A stretch of DNA of 61,976 nucleotides from Hyphomicrobiales bacterium (GCA_947455455.1 CANGOE010000005.1:1-61976); one strand, 5' to 3'. Positions 8,358-15,978 are shown, counted from the stretch's first letter. Translations and numbers: made by a program. The notes: generated by a model not told the origin, from the letters alone.

Positions 8358-9973
8358 ATCCCGTCCCCCTGATCGAGATCGGACAAAGCGGGTGCAGGCT
8401 GTCGGGCTGTCTGCCAGACATGGTGATGCAAGACTTTAAGGACCGGACGCACCAGCAGATCGGCGAGCACCACAGTCCCGATCACGGGCAACGGCAAATC
8501 GAGACCGGCCATCACCACCGCCAGAACCAACGCACCGGTCAACCGCCAACTGACGGCCTCAAGCCGTTGGCGGCGTAAAACCGATCCAGAGGGTCCGAGC
8601 AGTCTGTCCCGCAGGTTGACAAGGGGACGGGTCAACTCATCGGACTTGCCGACCGGCAGGTCCGCAACATCCGCATCCATAAAGCCGAAGGCCACCGTCT
8701 GGCGGCTGATGCGATCGATCAGGATGAAACCGCCAAGCACCGCACTATCACGATAGGCCGTCATCGGCACCGGACGATCAAGCCGCAGACTGATCTGGCC
8801 AATGGCATTCATCGGCAAATCATCGGCCATTCCGGGCCGGTAGGTTTCGATATCCACCACATGATGAATGGCCGAAATCACTGTTTGCGCGGTGGCGGTG
8901 GCCAGCTTGATTTCGTATGCCCCGCCCACCCGCAAAGGCTGATCGCCGGTGACCAGCACCCGTGCCGTGCCTTGCCGGCGCACCTGCACGATCCCTGTCC
9001 GGGGCTGGACCACCAGCACATCGCCGCGCGACGTATCGATCTCGTCACCGAGCGTCAGCGTCACCGCCTGTCCGGCTTCAGCCTGTGGCCAGTCACCATC
9101 GGCAGTGACAATCCGCGCCACGCGCGATTGACGCATCGACGGCAGGGAGACGACCCCATCCCCCACCGCCACACGGCCTGTGGCGACCGTGCCGGCAAAG
9201 CCGCGAAACAGGTGATCGGGACGGTTGACATATTGGACGGGAAACACGCCCTGCTCCCCCTCGGCCGCCGCTTCGGACATATCGACCGTTTCAAGCCATG
9301 TCAGCAGGGTTGGGCCCTGATACCACGGCATGCGCGCCGAGGCCTGTCGGATATTGTCGCCGTCACGTGCCGAGACGGGGATCACATCGATCGTCTCGAA
9401 GCCCAAGCCGGCCACGGCCTGCCGATAGTCTTTTGCGATGGTCTCGAACACCCGCTGGTCGCAATCAACCAGATCCATTTTATTGATGGCCACAACAATG
9501 CGTTTCACCCCCACCAGCGACACGATGAAGGAATGGCGGCGGGTTTGCGGCAGAACGCCCATCCGTGCATCGATCAGGATCACCGCGCAATCGGCGGTCG
9601 AGGCTCCGGTGGCCATATTGCGGGTATATTGTTCATGGCCCGGCGTATCGGCGACAATAAAACTGCGGCGCGGCGTGGCGAAATAGCGATAGGCCACATC
9701 GATGGTAATGCCCTGTTCACGCTCGGCGGACAGGCCATCGACCAGCAAGGCAAAATCACGGCCTCCGTCGACCGTGCCGAATTTCCGGGAGTCGCGGTCC
9801 AGCGCCTCCAGCTGGTCCTCGAACACCGCACCCGCCTCGAACAGGATCCGGCCGATCAGCGTCGACTTGCCGTCATCGACCGACCCGCAGGTGATGAAAC
9901 GCAATAAGGCGATCTGCGGCGAAGCCGCCACAAAGTCACCGCTGTCACCATGGGCCGTCAAAGCAGGGCGCAT
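8354..9973 (-). CDS. cysN: Sulfate adenylyltransferase subunit 1 CysN with C-terminal DUF2061-like membrane domain
   Basis: A 539-residue GTPase that, with CysD, activates sulfate to APS. EF-Tu-like GTPase motifs are G1 GSVDDGKST (about 31-39), DTPGHEQYTRNM, and NKMDLVD. Beta-barrel domains follow to about residue 455. Residues 467-520 are not the APS kinase found in NodQ-type fusions. They form a hydrophobic segment with VSWRLTGALVLAVVMAG and VLADLLVRPVLKVLHHHVW, which matches the pattern I know for DUF2061 (SWR near the start, K and HExxW near the end). The usual CysN is about 475 residues. ATG overlaps the cysD stop by one base. The absence of APS kinase agrees with the APS-type reductase encoded nearby. 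Confidence 0.92.
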   Translation of the reverse strand: MRPALTAHGDSGDFVAASPQIALLRFITCGSVDDGKSTLIGRILFEAGAVFEDQLEALDRDSRKFGTVDGGRDFALLVDGLSAEREQGITIDVAYRYFATPRRSFIVADTPGHEQYTRNMATGASTADCAVILIDARMGVLPQTRRHSFIVSLVGVKRIVVAINKMDLVDCDQRVFETIAKDYRQAVAGLGFETIDVIPVSARDGDNIRQASARMPWYQGPTLLTWLETVDMSEAAAEGEQGVFPVQYVNRPDHLFRGFAGTVATGRVAVGDGVVSLPSMRQSRVARIVTADGDWPQAEAGQAVTLTLGDEIDTSRGDVLVVQPRTGIVQVRRQGTARVLVTGDQPLRVGGAYEIKLATATAQTVISAIHHVVDIETYRPGMADDLPMNAIGQISLRLDRPVPMTAYRDSAVLGGFILIDRISRQTVAFGFMDADVADLPVGKSDELTRPLVNLRDRLLGPSGSVLRRQRLEAVSWRLTGALVLAVVMAGLDLPLPVIGTVVLADLLVRPVLKVLHHHVWQTARQPAPALSDLDQGDGI

Positions 9974-10875
9974 CAGAAATAGCCCTCCTGCTTCTTGGCT
10001 TCCATCGAGGCCGCGCCGTCATGGTCGATCACCCGCCCCTGCCGCTCGGACACCCGCGAGCCGCTCATCTCGGCAATAATCTCCTCCAGCGTTGTGGCCG
10101 TGCTCTCCACCGCTCCGGTCAAGGGATAGCAACCCAGCGTGCGAAACCGCACCATGCGGGTTTCCACCACCTCGTCGGGTTGCAACACCAACCGCTCGTC
10201 ATCGCGCATGATCAGCGTGCCCGCGCGTTGCACCACGGGGCGCGGGGCGGCAAAATACAACGGGACAACCGGAATCTTTTCTTGGGCGATATAGGACCAG
10301 ACATCGGCTTCGGTCCAATTCGACAGCGGGAAAACCCTGAAACTCTCGCCCTTCAATTTGCGGGTATTGAACAAGGCCCATGGTTCTGGCCGCTGGCCTT
10401 TCGGATCCCAACGATGATCGACCGTCCTGAGCGAGAAAATCCGCTCCTTGGCGCGGCTTTTTTCCTCGTCGCGCCGGGCGCCGCCAAAGGCCGCGTCAAA
10501 GCCGTGTTGATCGAGCGCCTGCTTCAGCCCTTGGGTTTTCATGACATCGGTATGCACCTGCGAGCCGGAAGCCAGCGGGCTGATCCCTGCGGCCACGCCA
10601 TCGGGATTGATATGGACGATCAGATCAAGCCCGAGACGCGCCACCGTCTCGTCGCGGAAAGCGATCATCTCGCGGAATTTCCAGCCGGTATCGACATGCA
10701 ACAGCGGAAACGGCAATTTGGCCGGATAGAACGCCTTTTGCGCCAGATGCAACAAGACAGCCGAATCCTTGCCGATCGAATACAGCAACACCGGCTTGTC
10801 GCAGGTGGCCACCACCTCGCGCAGGATGAAAATCGCCTCGGCTTCCAGTCTTTGCAAATGTCCCAAAGCGGCCAT
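9973..10875 (-). CDS. cysD: Sulfate adenylyltransferase subunit 2 CysD
   Basis: A 300-residue N-type ATP pyrophosphatase that transfers AMP from ATP to sulfate, driven by CysN GTP hydrolysis. Family motifs: [17 protein letters not shown] (PP-loop), [45 protein letters not shown] and the C-terminal [16 protein letters not shown]. The ATG at 10875 overlaps the cysH stop (TGATG), and its own stop overlaps the cysN start, so cysH-D-N are translationally coupled. Confidence 0.96.
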   Translation of the reverse strand: MAALGHLQRLEAEAIFILREVVATCDKPVLLYSIGKDSAVLLHLAQKAFYPAKLPFPLLHVDTGWKFREMIAFRDETVARLGLDLIVHINPDGVAAGISPLASGSQVHTDVMKTQGLKQALDQHGFDAAFGGARRDEEKSRAKERIFSLRTVDHRWDPKGQRPEPWALFNTRKLKGESFRVFPLSNWTEADVWSYIAQEKIPVVPLYFAAPRPVVQRAGTLIMRDDERLVLQPDEVVETRMVRFRTLGCYPLTGAVESTATTLEEIIAEMSGSRVSERQGRVIDHDGAASMEAKKQEGYF

Positions 10876-11612
10876 CAGACTGTCCCTGCCCGCTGTAAGC
10901 GGCCATCGGCCCCGATATGCAAACCGCATTCCTTGTGGGTGTCCTGTTCCCACCACCAGCGGCCCGCCCGCTCGTCCTCGCCCTCAGCAATCGCGCGGGT
11001 GCAAGGCGCGCAACCGATCGAGACAAAACCCTGCTTGTGCAGGGGATTCACGGGCACATTGTGGGCCTGTGCGAAAGCCAGCACCTCGTCGCGGCTCCAG
11101 TCCAGCAAGGGGCTGACTTTGATCAGGCCGAAAGCCTCGTCATATTGCGCCCATTCCGCCTGACCGCGCTGTTGCGACTGGTCGGCGCGCAGGCCGGTGA
11201 TCCACAATTGCGCCCCATCCAGCACGCGTTTGAGCGGCCCGATCTTGCGGGCTCCACAGCAAGCCTTGCGGGCCTCGATGCTGTCATAAAATCCATTGAT
11301 GCCATGGGCCTGCACAAGGTCCTGCACATCTTTGGCTTCCGGAAAAACCGGCTGGATGCTCACCCCGTAATGCTGTTCGGTCTTGCGCCATAGATCATAG
11401 ACTTCGGGAAACATCCGGCCCGTATCAAGCGTAACCAGCCCGATCTCCAGCCCCGATTGCACCACCACATGGGTCAGCACCTGGTCTTCCAATCCGAAAC
11501 TGTTGGTCAATACCACCTGCCCCGACACCAGAGCGCGCGCGAGTTGCAACCGTTCGGCCAGACCACGCAACGGTAATTGCTGGTTGAGCTCGCGCACCAA
11601 GGCATCACGCAT
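10875..11612 (-). CDS. cysH: Adenylyl-sulfate (APS) reductase, CysH family with Fe-S cluster
   Basis: A 245-residue thiol-dependent reductase converting activated sulfate to sulfite. The iron-sulfur ligands typical of APS reductases are present: the pair KACCGARK (about residue 117) and SIGCAPCTR (about 203), together with the catalytic C-terminal KECGLH. PAPS-specific enzymes lack the CC and CxxC pairs. Together with the absence of an APS kinase in the operon this predicts direct APS reduction. The start at 11612 overlaps the end of the DUF934 gene by 8 bases. Confidence 0.94.
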   Translation of the reverse strand: MRDALVRELNQQLPLRGLAERLQLARALVSGQVVLTNSFGLEDQVLTHVVVQSGLEIGLVTLDTGRMFPEVYDLWRKTEQHYGVSIQPVFPEAKDVQDLVQAHGINGFYDSIEARKACCGARKIGPLKRVLDGAQLWITGLRADQSQQRGQAEWAQYDEAFGLIKVSPLLDWSRDEVLAFAQAHNVPVNPLHKQGFVSIGCAPCTRAIAEGEDERAGRWWWEQDTHKECGLHIGADGRLQRAGTV

Positions 11613-12114
11613 GGCTTTGCCCCTTTGACAGCCGCGCCAGACGGCGCTGTGCGAGAATGGATGTCCGGCTCCGGTAGCCCTGCTGATAGGTGTGGCTGTA
11701 GGCGGCCAGACTGCGCAACCACTCGTCCTCGCTCTGACGATGGGCAGAGCTTTCGGGCAATTCCACCTCGTCAAAGCCGCATTGCAGTGCAAAGCCGAAT
11801 TCGTCGGGGATCAAAGGACCGACCGCCCGCAACACACCGGTAAACCCCGCACGACGGATCAGGCGGGCTTGCGACAAACCACGCCCGTCAGAGAAGGCAC
11901 CAAAGCGGATCGCCACCAAACCGACCTGCGACAGCACAGGCCGCAAGTCCTCGATAGCAAGCGTATTCGGAATTTCAACGCCGAGACGGTCGGGGTCATT
12001 GCCAAGTCGGGCTTGGGTGTTCCACTCCTCCCACGCCACCAGCACGGGGGCGTGATCATCCGGCTGGCCACGGGTCCACAGGTCTGGTTTGCGTCCGGTC
12101 CGGTCAAGCAACAT
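11605..12114 (-). CDS. DUF934 protein of the sulfite reductase operon
   Basis: A 169-residue cytoplasmic protein of the DUF934 family, which is regularly found between cysI and cysH in alpha- and betaproteobacteria. Visible family pattern: LGVEIPNTLAIEDLRPVL, VAIRFGAFSDGRGLSQARLI and a C-terminal GYRSRTSILAQRRLARL. It overlaps cysI by 11 bases and cysH by 8 bases. Its biochemical role is not established to my knowledge; an accessory role in sulfite reduction is inferred from constant linkage. Confidence 0.88.
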   Translation of the reverse strand: MLLDRTGRKPDLWTRGQPDDHAPVLVAWEEWNTQARLGNDPDRLGVEIPNTLAIEDLRPVLSQVGLVAIRFGAFSDGRGLSQARLIRRAGFTGVLRAVGPLIPDEFGFALQCGFDEVELPESSAHRQSEDEWLRSLAAYSHTYQQGYRSRTSILAQRRLARLSKGQSHA

Positions 12115-13783
12115 GGTCTGCCCCCTCAAGATTATGCTGGAAAGCCAGCTTGAACGGACCAATCCCGATGCGCCGGAATGTGTCGATAAAGGTTTCGCCC
12201 ACCTGTCGGGCTTCCAGATAGACCTCGACCAAACGCTCGATGGCATCGGGAACGGCCTCGGCTGTCAGGCCCGGTCCGACGATCTCGCCAATCGCCGCCT
12301 GCTCGGTCGGATCGCCGCCAAGCGTGATCTGGTAGGACTCCTGCCCGCGCTTCTCCAGACCCAAAATGCCGATCTGTCCGACATGATGGTGGCCGCAGGC
12401 ATTGATGCAACCCGAAATATTCAGGTTGAGCGGGCCGATCTCGCGCTGGCGGGCCGGATCGGCAAAGCGCTTTGCAATCGCCTGCGCAATCGGGATCGAG
12501 CGTGCAGTGGCGAGCGCGCAATAATCCAGACCGGGGCAGGCAATGATATCGGTGATCAGGCCGACATTGGCCGTTGCCAGTCCGGCTTCGACCAAGCCCT
12601 GCCAAAGCGCGAACAGATCGTCATTCTTCACATTCGGCAGGATCAGATTTTGGTTATGGCTGACGCGGATTTCCGACAGGGAATAACGGTCGGCCAGATC
12701 GGCGACCTGCCGCATCTGTGCGCTGGTGATATCGCCCGGGATCTCGCCAATGCCCTTGAGAGAAATGGTGATGGCCCGATAGCCTGCCACTTTATGGGCA
12801 AAGCCATTGGTGTCGATCCAATCGGCAAAGACAGGATTGGCCGATTTGGCCGCCTCCAGCCGGGCGCTGACCGCAGGCAATTCCTCGTAGTGTGGCGGGG
12901 CGAAATAGGCGGCAATGCGGGCCAGTTCCTCCGGATCGGCATTGATCGAGGGACCATCCAGCTGTGCGAATTCGTGTTCGATCCGCGCCTTGAGGGCTTC
13001 GGTGCCGGTCTCGTGCACCAGAATTTTGATGCGGGCCTTGTATTTGTTGTCGCGCCGTCCTTCGAGATTGTAGACGCGCATCACCGCTTCAAGATAGGCG
13101 AGCAATTCCTCTTGCGGCAGGAAGTCGCGGATCACCTTGCCGATCATCGGCGTGCGGCCCAAGCCACCGCCGACAGACACCTCGAAACCATGGGCTCCGG
13201 TGTCGGGATGCCGGACAATCCGCAAGCCGATATCATGGGCTTTGACCACGGCGCGGTCATGGCTGGCCCCCGTCACCGCAATCTTGAATTTGCGCGGCAG
13301 ATAGCTGAACTCCGGATGGGCGGTGGACCATTGACGGATCAGCTCGCAGACGGGACGCGGGTCAATCCACTCATCGGCCGCGACCCCTGCGAAGTGATCG
13401 GCGGTGACATTGCGGATGCAATTGCCGCTGGTCTGGATGCAATGCATTTCGACATCGGCCAGCAGATCGAGAATATCGGGTACATCCCGCAGTTTCGGCC
13501 AGTTGAACTGGATATTCTGCCGCGTGGTCAAATGGCCATAGCCACGGTCATAGCGCTCGCCGATCAAGGCGAGCTGGCGCAACTGGACGGATGACAAGGT
13601 GCCGTAGGGAATGGCCACCCGCAACATATAGGCATGCAGTTGCAGATAGACCCCGTTTTTCAGGCGCAAGGGTTTGAACTCGTCCTCGGTCAACGAACCG
13701 TCGATGCGCCGTTGCACCTGATCGCGGAACAGCGCCACGCGCTCGCGCACAAAGCCGGCATCGAATTCATCATAACGATACAT
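12104..13783 (-). CDS. cysI: Sulfite reductase hemoprotein (nitrite/sulfite reductase family)
   Basis: A 559-residue siroheme/[4Fe-4S] reductase that makes sulfide from sulfite. Duplicated ferredoxin-like and catalytic halves are seen. Cluster/siroheme ligands lie in ACPGLDYCALA and SGCINACGHHHVGQIG (the C-x5-C and C-x3-C pairs) in the C-terminal half. The N-terminal half has YGHLTTRQNIQFNW and GNCIRNVTAD. The adjacent ferredoxin-NADP reductase points to ferredoxin- or FNR-linked electron supply rather than the CysJ flavoprotein, which is absent. A nitrite reductase role is less likely because it is embedded among cys genes. Confidence 0.93.
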   Translation of the reverse strand: MYRYDEFDAGFVRERVALFRDQVQRRIDGSLTEDEFKPLRLKNGVYLQLHAYMLRVAIPYGTLSSVQLRQLALIGERYDRGYGHLTTRQNIQFNWPKLRDVPDILDLLADVEMHCIQTSGNCIRNVTADHFAGVAADEWIDPRPVCELIRQWSTAHPEFSYLPRKFKIAVTGASHDRAVVKAHDIGLRIVRHPDTGAHGFEVSVGGGLGRTPMIGKVIRDFLPQEELLAYLEAVMRVYNLEGRRDNKYKARIKILVHETGTEALKARIEHEFAQLDGPSINADPEELARIAAYFAPPHYEELPAVSARLEAAKSANPVFADWIDTNGFAHKVAGYRAITISLKGIGEIPGDITSAQMRQVADLADRYSLSEIRVSHNQNLILPNVKNDDLFALWQGLVEAGLATANVGLITDIIACPGLDYCALATARSIPIAQAIAKRFADPARQREIGPLNLNISGCINACGHHHVGQIGILGLEKRGQESYQITLGGDPTEQAAIGEIVGPGLTAEAVPDAIERLVEVYLEARQVGETFIDTFRRIGIGPFKLAFQHNLEGADHVA

Positions 13784-13785
13784 GG

Positions 13786-14124
13786 TCAGCCCTTTGCTTG
13801 GTCTTTTGCGAATTCAGCCTGCTTGCCGAGGTCTGTGCGCACGCTGGGTCCGCTGATTTTGAAGCGTTCACGAAAATGGTTCGGGACCGGCTGGCCGTCT
13901 GCCGACAGGCTGACATCGATCAGGGCGGCATCGACCACCTCTGCGCGGGCAAAGGCCAGACGGCCCGCCTCCTCCAGCACATCGGCCTCGGCTTGTGTCG
14001 AGGCGGTCTGCGCCTCTTGCGGATTGCGGCTCCAGCCCTGACCGGACCAGAACACCACTTCGCCATCCAGAAAGTGGTTGGCCAGCAAAATCACGGGAAG
14101 CGGGGGCCGTTTGGTCGCACTCAT
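13786..14124 (-). CDS. DUF2849 protein
   Basis: A 112-residue small protein of the DUF2849 family, typically encoded directly upstream of cysI in alphaproteobacteria. It begins with PPLPVILLANHFLDGEVVFW and contains GWSRNPQEAQTA and ALIDVSL. It starts at the ATG (14124) overlapping the FNR stop (TGATG), with AAGGTGG upstream, and ends 2 bases before cysI. No catalytic residues are evident. The function is unknown; linkage suggests an accessory role in sulfite reduction. Confidence 0.85.
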   Translation of the reverse strand: MSATKRPPLPVILLANHFLDGEVVFWSGQGWSRNPQEAQTASTQAEADVLEEAGRLAFARAEVVDAALIDVSLSADGQPVPNHFRERFKISGPSVRTDLGKQAEFAKDQAKG

Positions 14125-15176
14125 CACGCCACCTTCAGACGGGTTTGCAACTCGCTGGACGAGGTCGTGTATTGGAACCGCAATTTCTGGTCGGGCCGCG
14201 CGATCTTGAACGCCGCATGGGAGGCCAGAGCCGCCTCGTGGAAACCCGACAGGATCAGTTTCAACTTGCCGGGGTAGTGATTGATGTCACCAATGGCAAA
14301 GATGCCTTGCGTCGAGGTGGCAAACCCTTCGGTGTCGACCTTGATCTGCTTGCCATCGGCCAGATCGAGCCCCCAATCGGCAATCGGACCCAATTCGATA
14401 TTCAAGCCGAAAAAAGCCAGCAGGCGATCAACCGCAAGGGTTTGGAGGCCCTCCTTGTTCTTGAGCCTGACGGCGCGCAAATCGCCTGCCTCACCCTCAA
14501 GACCAGCCAGTTCGCCTTCGATAAAACGCAACCGTCCCTGTGCCACCAAATCCTGCATGGCGGCAATCGAAGCGGGTGCGGCGCGGAAGCGATCGGAGCG
14601 ATGCACCAGCGTCAATGACCGCACATCCTTGACAAGATCGAGGGTCCAATCGAGCGCGGAATCACCGCCGCCGACAATCAGCAGATCACGGCCGGTAAAT
14701 TCCGCCCGATTGCGCACCGCATAAAAGACCGAGCGGTTTTCAAACGCCTCCAATCCATCCAGTTTGGGACGGCGAGGCGTAAATGATCCCGCCCCCGCCG
14801 CAATAAAGACGGCCGCGGCATCGAACACATCCCCCGCATTGGTATGGACCACAAACCGTCCATCAGGCCGTTTGCCCAGATGGGTGACCAGACGCGACAG
14901 AGCAAAATGCGGCGCGAATGGTGCAATCTGCTCCAGCAACTTATCCGTCAGCTCCTGCCCTGAAATCACCGGCCATGACGGAATGTCGTAAATCGGCTTT
15001 TCCGGATACAGCTCCGCGCATTGCCCGCCCGGCTTGTCGAGCGTATCGATCAGCACCGCATTCAAACCCAGCAATCCCAGTTCGAACACCGCAAACAGGC
15101 CGGTCGGACCAGCCCCGATTATCGCAACATCAAAAGCGTGGGGCGTGGTGGCGGATGGCGGGATTTGATGGGACAT
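14124..15176 (-). CDS. Ferredoxin/flavodoxin-NADP reductase, thioredoxin-reductase-like type
   Basis: A 350-residue flavoprotein of the thioredoxin-reductase-like FNR group (YumC type). FAD motif IIGAGPTGLFAVFELGLLG is near residue 20, GGQCAELYPEKPIYDIP follows, the NADPH motif is IVGGGDSALDWTLDLV, and GIFAIGDINHYPGKLKLI lies near the C-terminus. It lacks the CxxC pair of thioredoxin reductases, as expected. It is the first gene of the sulfate operon and probably feeds electrons to CysI. The ATG at 15176 follows GGAAG by 6 bases; no ribosome site supports the upstream in-frame start at 15236. Confidence 0.9.
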   Translation of the reverse strand: MSHQIPPSATTPHAFDVAIIGAGPTGLFAVFELGLLGLNAVLIDTLDKPGGQCAELYPEKPIYDIPSWPVISGQELTDKLLEQIAPFAPHFALSRLVTHLGKRPDGRFVVHTNAGDVFDAAAVFIAAGAGSFTPRRPKLDGLEAFENRSVFYAVRNRAEFTGRDLLIVGGGDSALDWTLDLVKDVRSLTLVHRSDRFRAAPASIAAMQDLVAQGRLRFIEGELAGLEGEAGDLRAVRLKNKEGLQTLAVDRLLAFFGLNIELGPIADWGLDLADGKQIKVDTEGFATSTQGIFAIGDINHYPGKLKLILSGFHEAALASHAAFKIARPDQKLRFQYTTSSSELQTRLKVA

Positions 15177-15186
15177 GGCGGCTTCC

Positions 15187-15227
15187 GTTCGTTCTATATA
15201 CCGGACGATAATATAGATGAAACGAAC
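15187..15227 (-). promoter_or_regulatory. Promoter region and inverted-repeat operator of the sulfate operon
   Basis: The arms GTTCGTT (15187-15193) and AACGAAC (15221-15227) are perfect complements, 27 bases apart. Between them, TATATA (15195-15200) and an AT-rich ATAATATAG (15208-15216) give -10-like sequences in the minus direction. It sits 10-50 bases upstream of the first gene of the cys operon, so it is the likely control site. The Lrp protein encoded at the far end of the operon is one candidate binder. Confidence 0.5.
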
Positions 15228-15314
15228 AAACCCCACAATTCACATGCGCAATCTGGAATTTCTATATTTCACATAAAAAAGAGAATTTTATTTCCTGCCA
15301 TACCGGAGCCGGCC

Positions 15315-15342
15315 AAAAAAAAGGCCGCCATTGCTGGCGGCC
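15315..15342 (-). terminator. Rho-independent terminator of a minus-strand small RNA
   Basis: On the minus strand a perfect 7-base-pair hairpin (GGCCGCC at 15323-15329 against GGCGGCC at 15336-15342, loop of 6) is followed directly by eight T residues (15322-15315). The stem is very GC-rich. No protein gene ends here on this strand, which implies a non-coding transcript arriving from the right. Confidence 0.85.
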
Positions 15343-15402
15343 CAAGTCTAGGGAGGAAACGCCCAAGGAGGGCATAGCGGAGGTCGAAACCTCAACGCCA
15401 AT
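15315..15402 (-). ncRNA. Candidate trans-acting small RNA with anti-Shine-Dalgarno motifs
   Basis: About 88 nt on the minus strand. Its promoter is TTGCTT (15437-15432), a 17-base spacer and TATTGT (15414-15409), so the start is near 15402. The -10 overlaps the palindrome CACAATTATTGTG (15420-15408). The RNA would fold into three hairpins: GAGGU-UUCG-ACCUC; GCCC-UCCUU-GGGC with an anti-ribosome-site loop; and the terminator. A single-stranded UUUCCUCCCUAGAC lies between the last two. CU-rich loops of this kind are the seed of several alphaproteobacterial small-RNA families that block ribosome binding. I cannot assign it to a named family with certainty. Confidence 0.7.
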
Positions 15403-15407
15403 ATGAT

Positions 15408-15437
15408 CACAATAATTGTGCGCCGCAACATAAGCAA
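15408..15437 (-). promoter_or_regulatory. Promoter of the minus-strand small RNA, with palindrome over the -10
   Basis: TTGCTT (15432-15437) and TATTGT (15409-15414), read on the minus strand, are separated by 17 bases. The perfect palindrome CACAAT-T-ATTGTG occupies 15408-15420 and covers the -10 element, so a repressor could control this RNA. Confidence 0.5.
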
Positions 15438-15531
15438 GGCAAATCCACTCCGATCTGCCTCTATTTTAATCAAAAACTGAAAAAAGTTTAAGCAAAAGAG
15501 ATAAACCCTGTCATTTTCGCTCAAACAGCGC

Positions 15532-15559
15532 TTGCATATCTGCTCCGCACTGGTAGGTT
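15532..15559 (+). promoter_or_regulatory. Possible promoter of the plus-strand small RNA
   Basis: TTGCAT (15532-15537) and TAGGTT (15554-15559) are separated by 16 bases and would start a transcript near 15566. The -10 match is only moderate. The region upstream (15460-15520) is AT-rich. Confidence 0.35.
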
Positions 15560-15565
15560 ACCTCA

Positions 15566-15653
15566 TCGACAGTGGGCTTAGGCTCAGGTCTGGGGAGGAA
15601 TACAGAGGCTCAAAAGAGTCCAGAGCGCACGTGACGTGCGCTCTTTCTTTTTT
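15566..15653 (+). ncRNA. Candidate small RNA with a Shine-Dalgarno-like loop, complementary to the neighbouring sRNA
   Basis: About 88 nt on the plus strand, ending in a strong terminator. The hairpin UCUG-GGGAGGAAUA-CAGA (15590-15607) displays a ribosome-site-like GGAGGAA loop, and a second small hairpin GGCUC-AAAA-GAGUC follows. The stretch GUCUGGGGAGGAA (15588-15600) can pair over 13 nt, with one G-U, to UUCCUCCCUAGAC of the minus-strand small RNA about 240 bases away. There is no start codon with a useful frame. It may be an RNA sponge; alternatively the two are diverged copies of one element. The 5' end is a guess. Confidence 0.55.
15622..15653 (+). terminator. Rho-independent terminator
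   Basis: A perfect 10-base-pair stem (15622-15631 with 15635-15644, loop TGA) is followed by TTTCTTTTTT (15644-15653). It ends the plus-strand small RNA and isolates the following small gene. Confidence 0.88.
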
Positions 15654-15697
15654 AGGGCTGTTTTTGGCCCGTTTTTCCCAATCTATGGTGTGGACCC

Positions 15698-15952
15698 ATG
15701 ACCCAATTCGGCATCATCCAGTCTCCGCTCAGCCAAACACTCACCGAAGATGGCATTACCATTGAAATCATCATCTTCCGCGATGCGGACGAGGATGAAT
15801 GGACGCTTGAAATTCTCGACCATAATGACGGCTCGACCATCTGGGAGGATGGTTTCGAGACCGAAGAGGAAGCGCTCGAAGAGGCCCTGCGTGCGGTTGA
15901 AGAAGACGGTATCGCCTCCTTTGCCAAAGCGCTGGCCATCAATGTGCATTGA
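15698..15952 (+). CDS. Small acidic conserved-type protein of unknown function
   Basis: An 84-residue protein, strongly acidic (DADEDEWTLEILDHNDGSTI and ETEEEALEEALRAVEEDG), with a predicted mixed beta-strand N-terminal half and a helical C-terminal half. No signal peptide or membrane segment is seen. There is no good ribosome-binding site. A TATGGT element at 15684-15689 places a transcription start close to the ATG, so translation may be leaderless. I do not recognise the family. Good codon use and an isolated transcription unit after a terminator support a real gene. Confidence 0.7.
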   Translation: MTQFGIIQSPLSQTLTEDGITIEIIIFRDADEDEWTLEILDHNDGSTIWEDGFETEEEALEEALRAVEEDGIASFAKALAINVH

Positions 15953-15978
15953 AATCCGAATCTAAGGCTGATTCGCGA

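Noticed and set aside
12089-13594. A 501-residue open frame on the plus strand opposite cysI
   Set aside because: It is an antisense shadow; siroheme and Fe-S ligands are present on the minus-strand protein.
15566-15653. Signal recognition particle (4.5S) RNA
   Set aside because: The CAGGUCUGGGGAGGAAUACAG region looks a little like the SRP apical domain, but the conserved GGAAGGxAGCAGC core is not present and the fold differs.
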